DNA of 33,304 nucleotides from Syntrophobacterales bacterium (GTDB lineage Bacteria; Desulfobacterota; BSN033; WVXP01; G020346125): NCBI GenBank assembly GCA_020346125.1, contig CP070774.1, positions 42,385 to 75,688 of the forward strand, read 5' to 3'. Shown piece by piece: positions 33,110 to 33,304 of this stretch (position 1 is its first letter; each line of letters starts with the position of its first letter). The notes under the pieces were generated by a model. It saw only the letters and a program-made list of their open reading frames with translations, ran no database searches and was not told where the DNA came from. The position numbers and the translations under genes were made by a program.

Positions 33110-33137
33110 TCCATAACCCATTGAAGGGAAATGTCAA
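33110..33137 (-). promoter_or_regulatory. Promoter of the membrane cytochrome gene
   Basis: Minus strand: perfect -35 TTGACA (33137-33132), 16-base spacer, -10 TATGGA (33115-33110). Transcription would start about 48 bases before the ATG at 33055. Confidence 0.5.
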
Positions 33138-33184
33138 TGTTTATTATCTTTTATATATAACGTTCCCTATAACCATTCCATATA

Positions 33185-33198
33185 TTGACCAAGGTCAA
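33185..33198. promoter_or_regulatory. CRP/FNR-type operator candidate, TTGACC-AA-GGTCAA
   Basis: A perfect 6-2-6 inverted repeat about 50 bases upstream of the -35 box of the cytochrome promoter. TTGAC-N4-GTCAA is the spacing of CRP/FNR-superfamily sites (FNR itself uses TTGAT-N4-ATCAA). The cognate regulator is not in the window. Confidence 0.45.
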
Positions 33199-33304
33199 GG
33201 AAAGACGCATATCCATTAATTATATTGTATTGAATAGGTAACTTAAAATTCTTTATAAAGCCTCACCTGGGTATTTTCCAGGATACTTGGATTGGTCGGC
33301 ATAG

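Overview
The window reads as a chromosomal segment of an anaerobic bacterium that uses the Wood-Ljungdahl (reductive acetyl-CoA) pathway. Strong Shine-Dalgarno sequences, sigma70-type promoters (several perfect TTGACA -35 boxes), a rubrerythrin/flavodiiron/rubredoxin set, a multihaem cytochrome and a multi-PAS/LuxR regulator suggest a sulfate-reducer-like or syntroph-like lineage near the former Deltaproteobacteria (Desulfobacterota). That placement is inference; no rRNA or tRNA is present to fix it.

Layout. 1-4.8 kb (minus): one-carbon operon fhs, corrinoid-protein reductive activator (RACo/AcsV type), cooC and folD, the last cut by the window edge, behind a good promoter. 5.2-7.4 kb (plus): unknown protein, HEAT-repeat protein and a thymidylate-synthase-like protein. 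7.4-8.4 kb (minus): a 58-aa protein and a protein like the MetH B12-reactivation domain. 8.5-11 kb (minus): SPOR-domain protein, cold-shock protein, HTH/AbrB-like regulator. 11.4-12.5 kb (plus): ribD. 12.9-17.5 kb (minus): nqrBCDEF-like operon with no nqrA, plus an unknown gene. 17.7-23.3 kb (plus): Fur/PerR regulator, rubrerythrin, degenerate rubredoxin, flavodiiron protein, octahaem HAO-like cytochrome, short core methionine synthase, rubredoxin. 23.3-27.4 kb (minus): ilvBNC behind a promoter, an Ile-rich leader peptide and a transcription attenuator; ilvC carries a one-base frameshift. 27.8-33.3 kb (minus): unknown protein, a chimeric hydrolase/cytochrome remnant, a PAS-LuxR regulator preceded by a GEMM-I-like (cyclic di-GMP type) riboswitch and terminator, a decayed group II intron end, and a membrane-bound cytochrome c.

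How it fits together. Fhs and FolD carry formate to methylene-tetrahydrofolate. CooC and RACo service the nickel and corrinoid proteins of CO dehydrogenase/acetyl-CoA synthase. The short MetE, the MetH-reactivation-like protein and the thymidylate-synthase-like protein are possible side branches drawing on the same folate/corrinoid C1 pool. The Nqr-like complex would couple electron transfer to ion pumping. The Fur-to-rubredoxin block looks like defence against O2, peroxide, NO and hydroxylamine. The strongest non-coding signals are the ilv attenuator, the variant GEMM riboswitch and a hairpin covering the nqrB ribosome-binding site.
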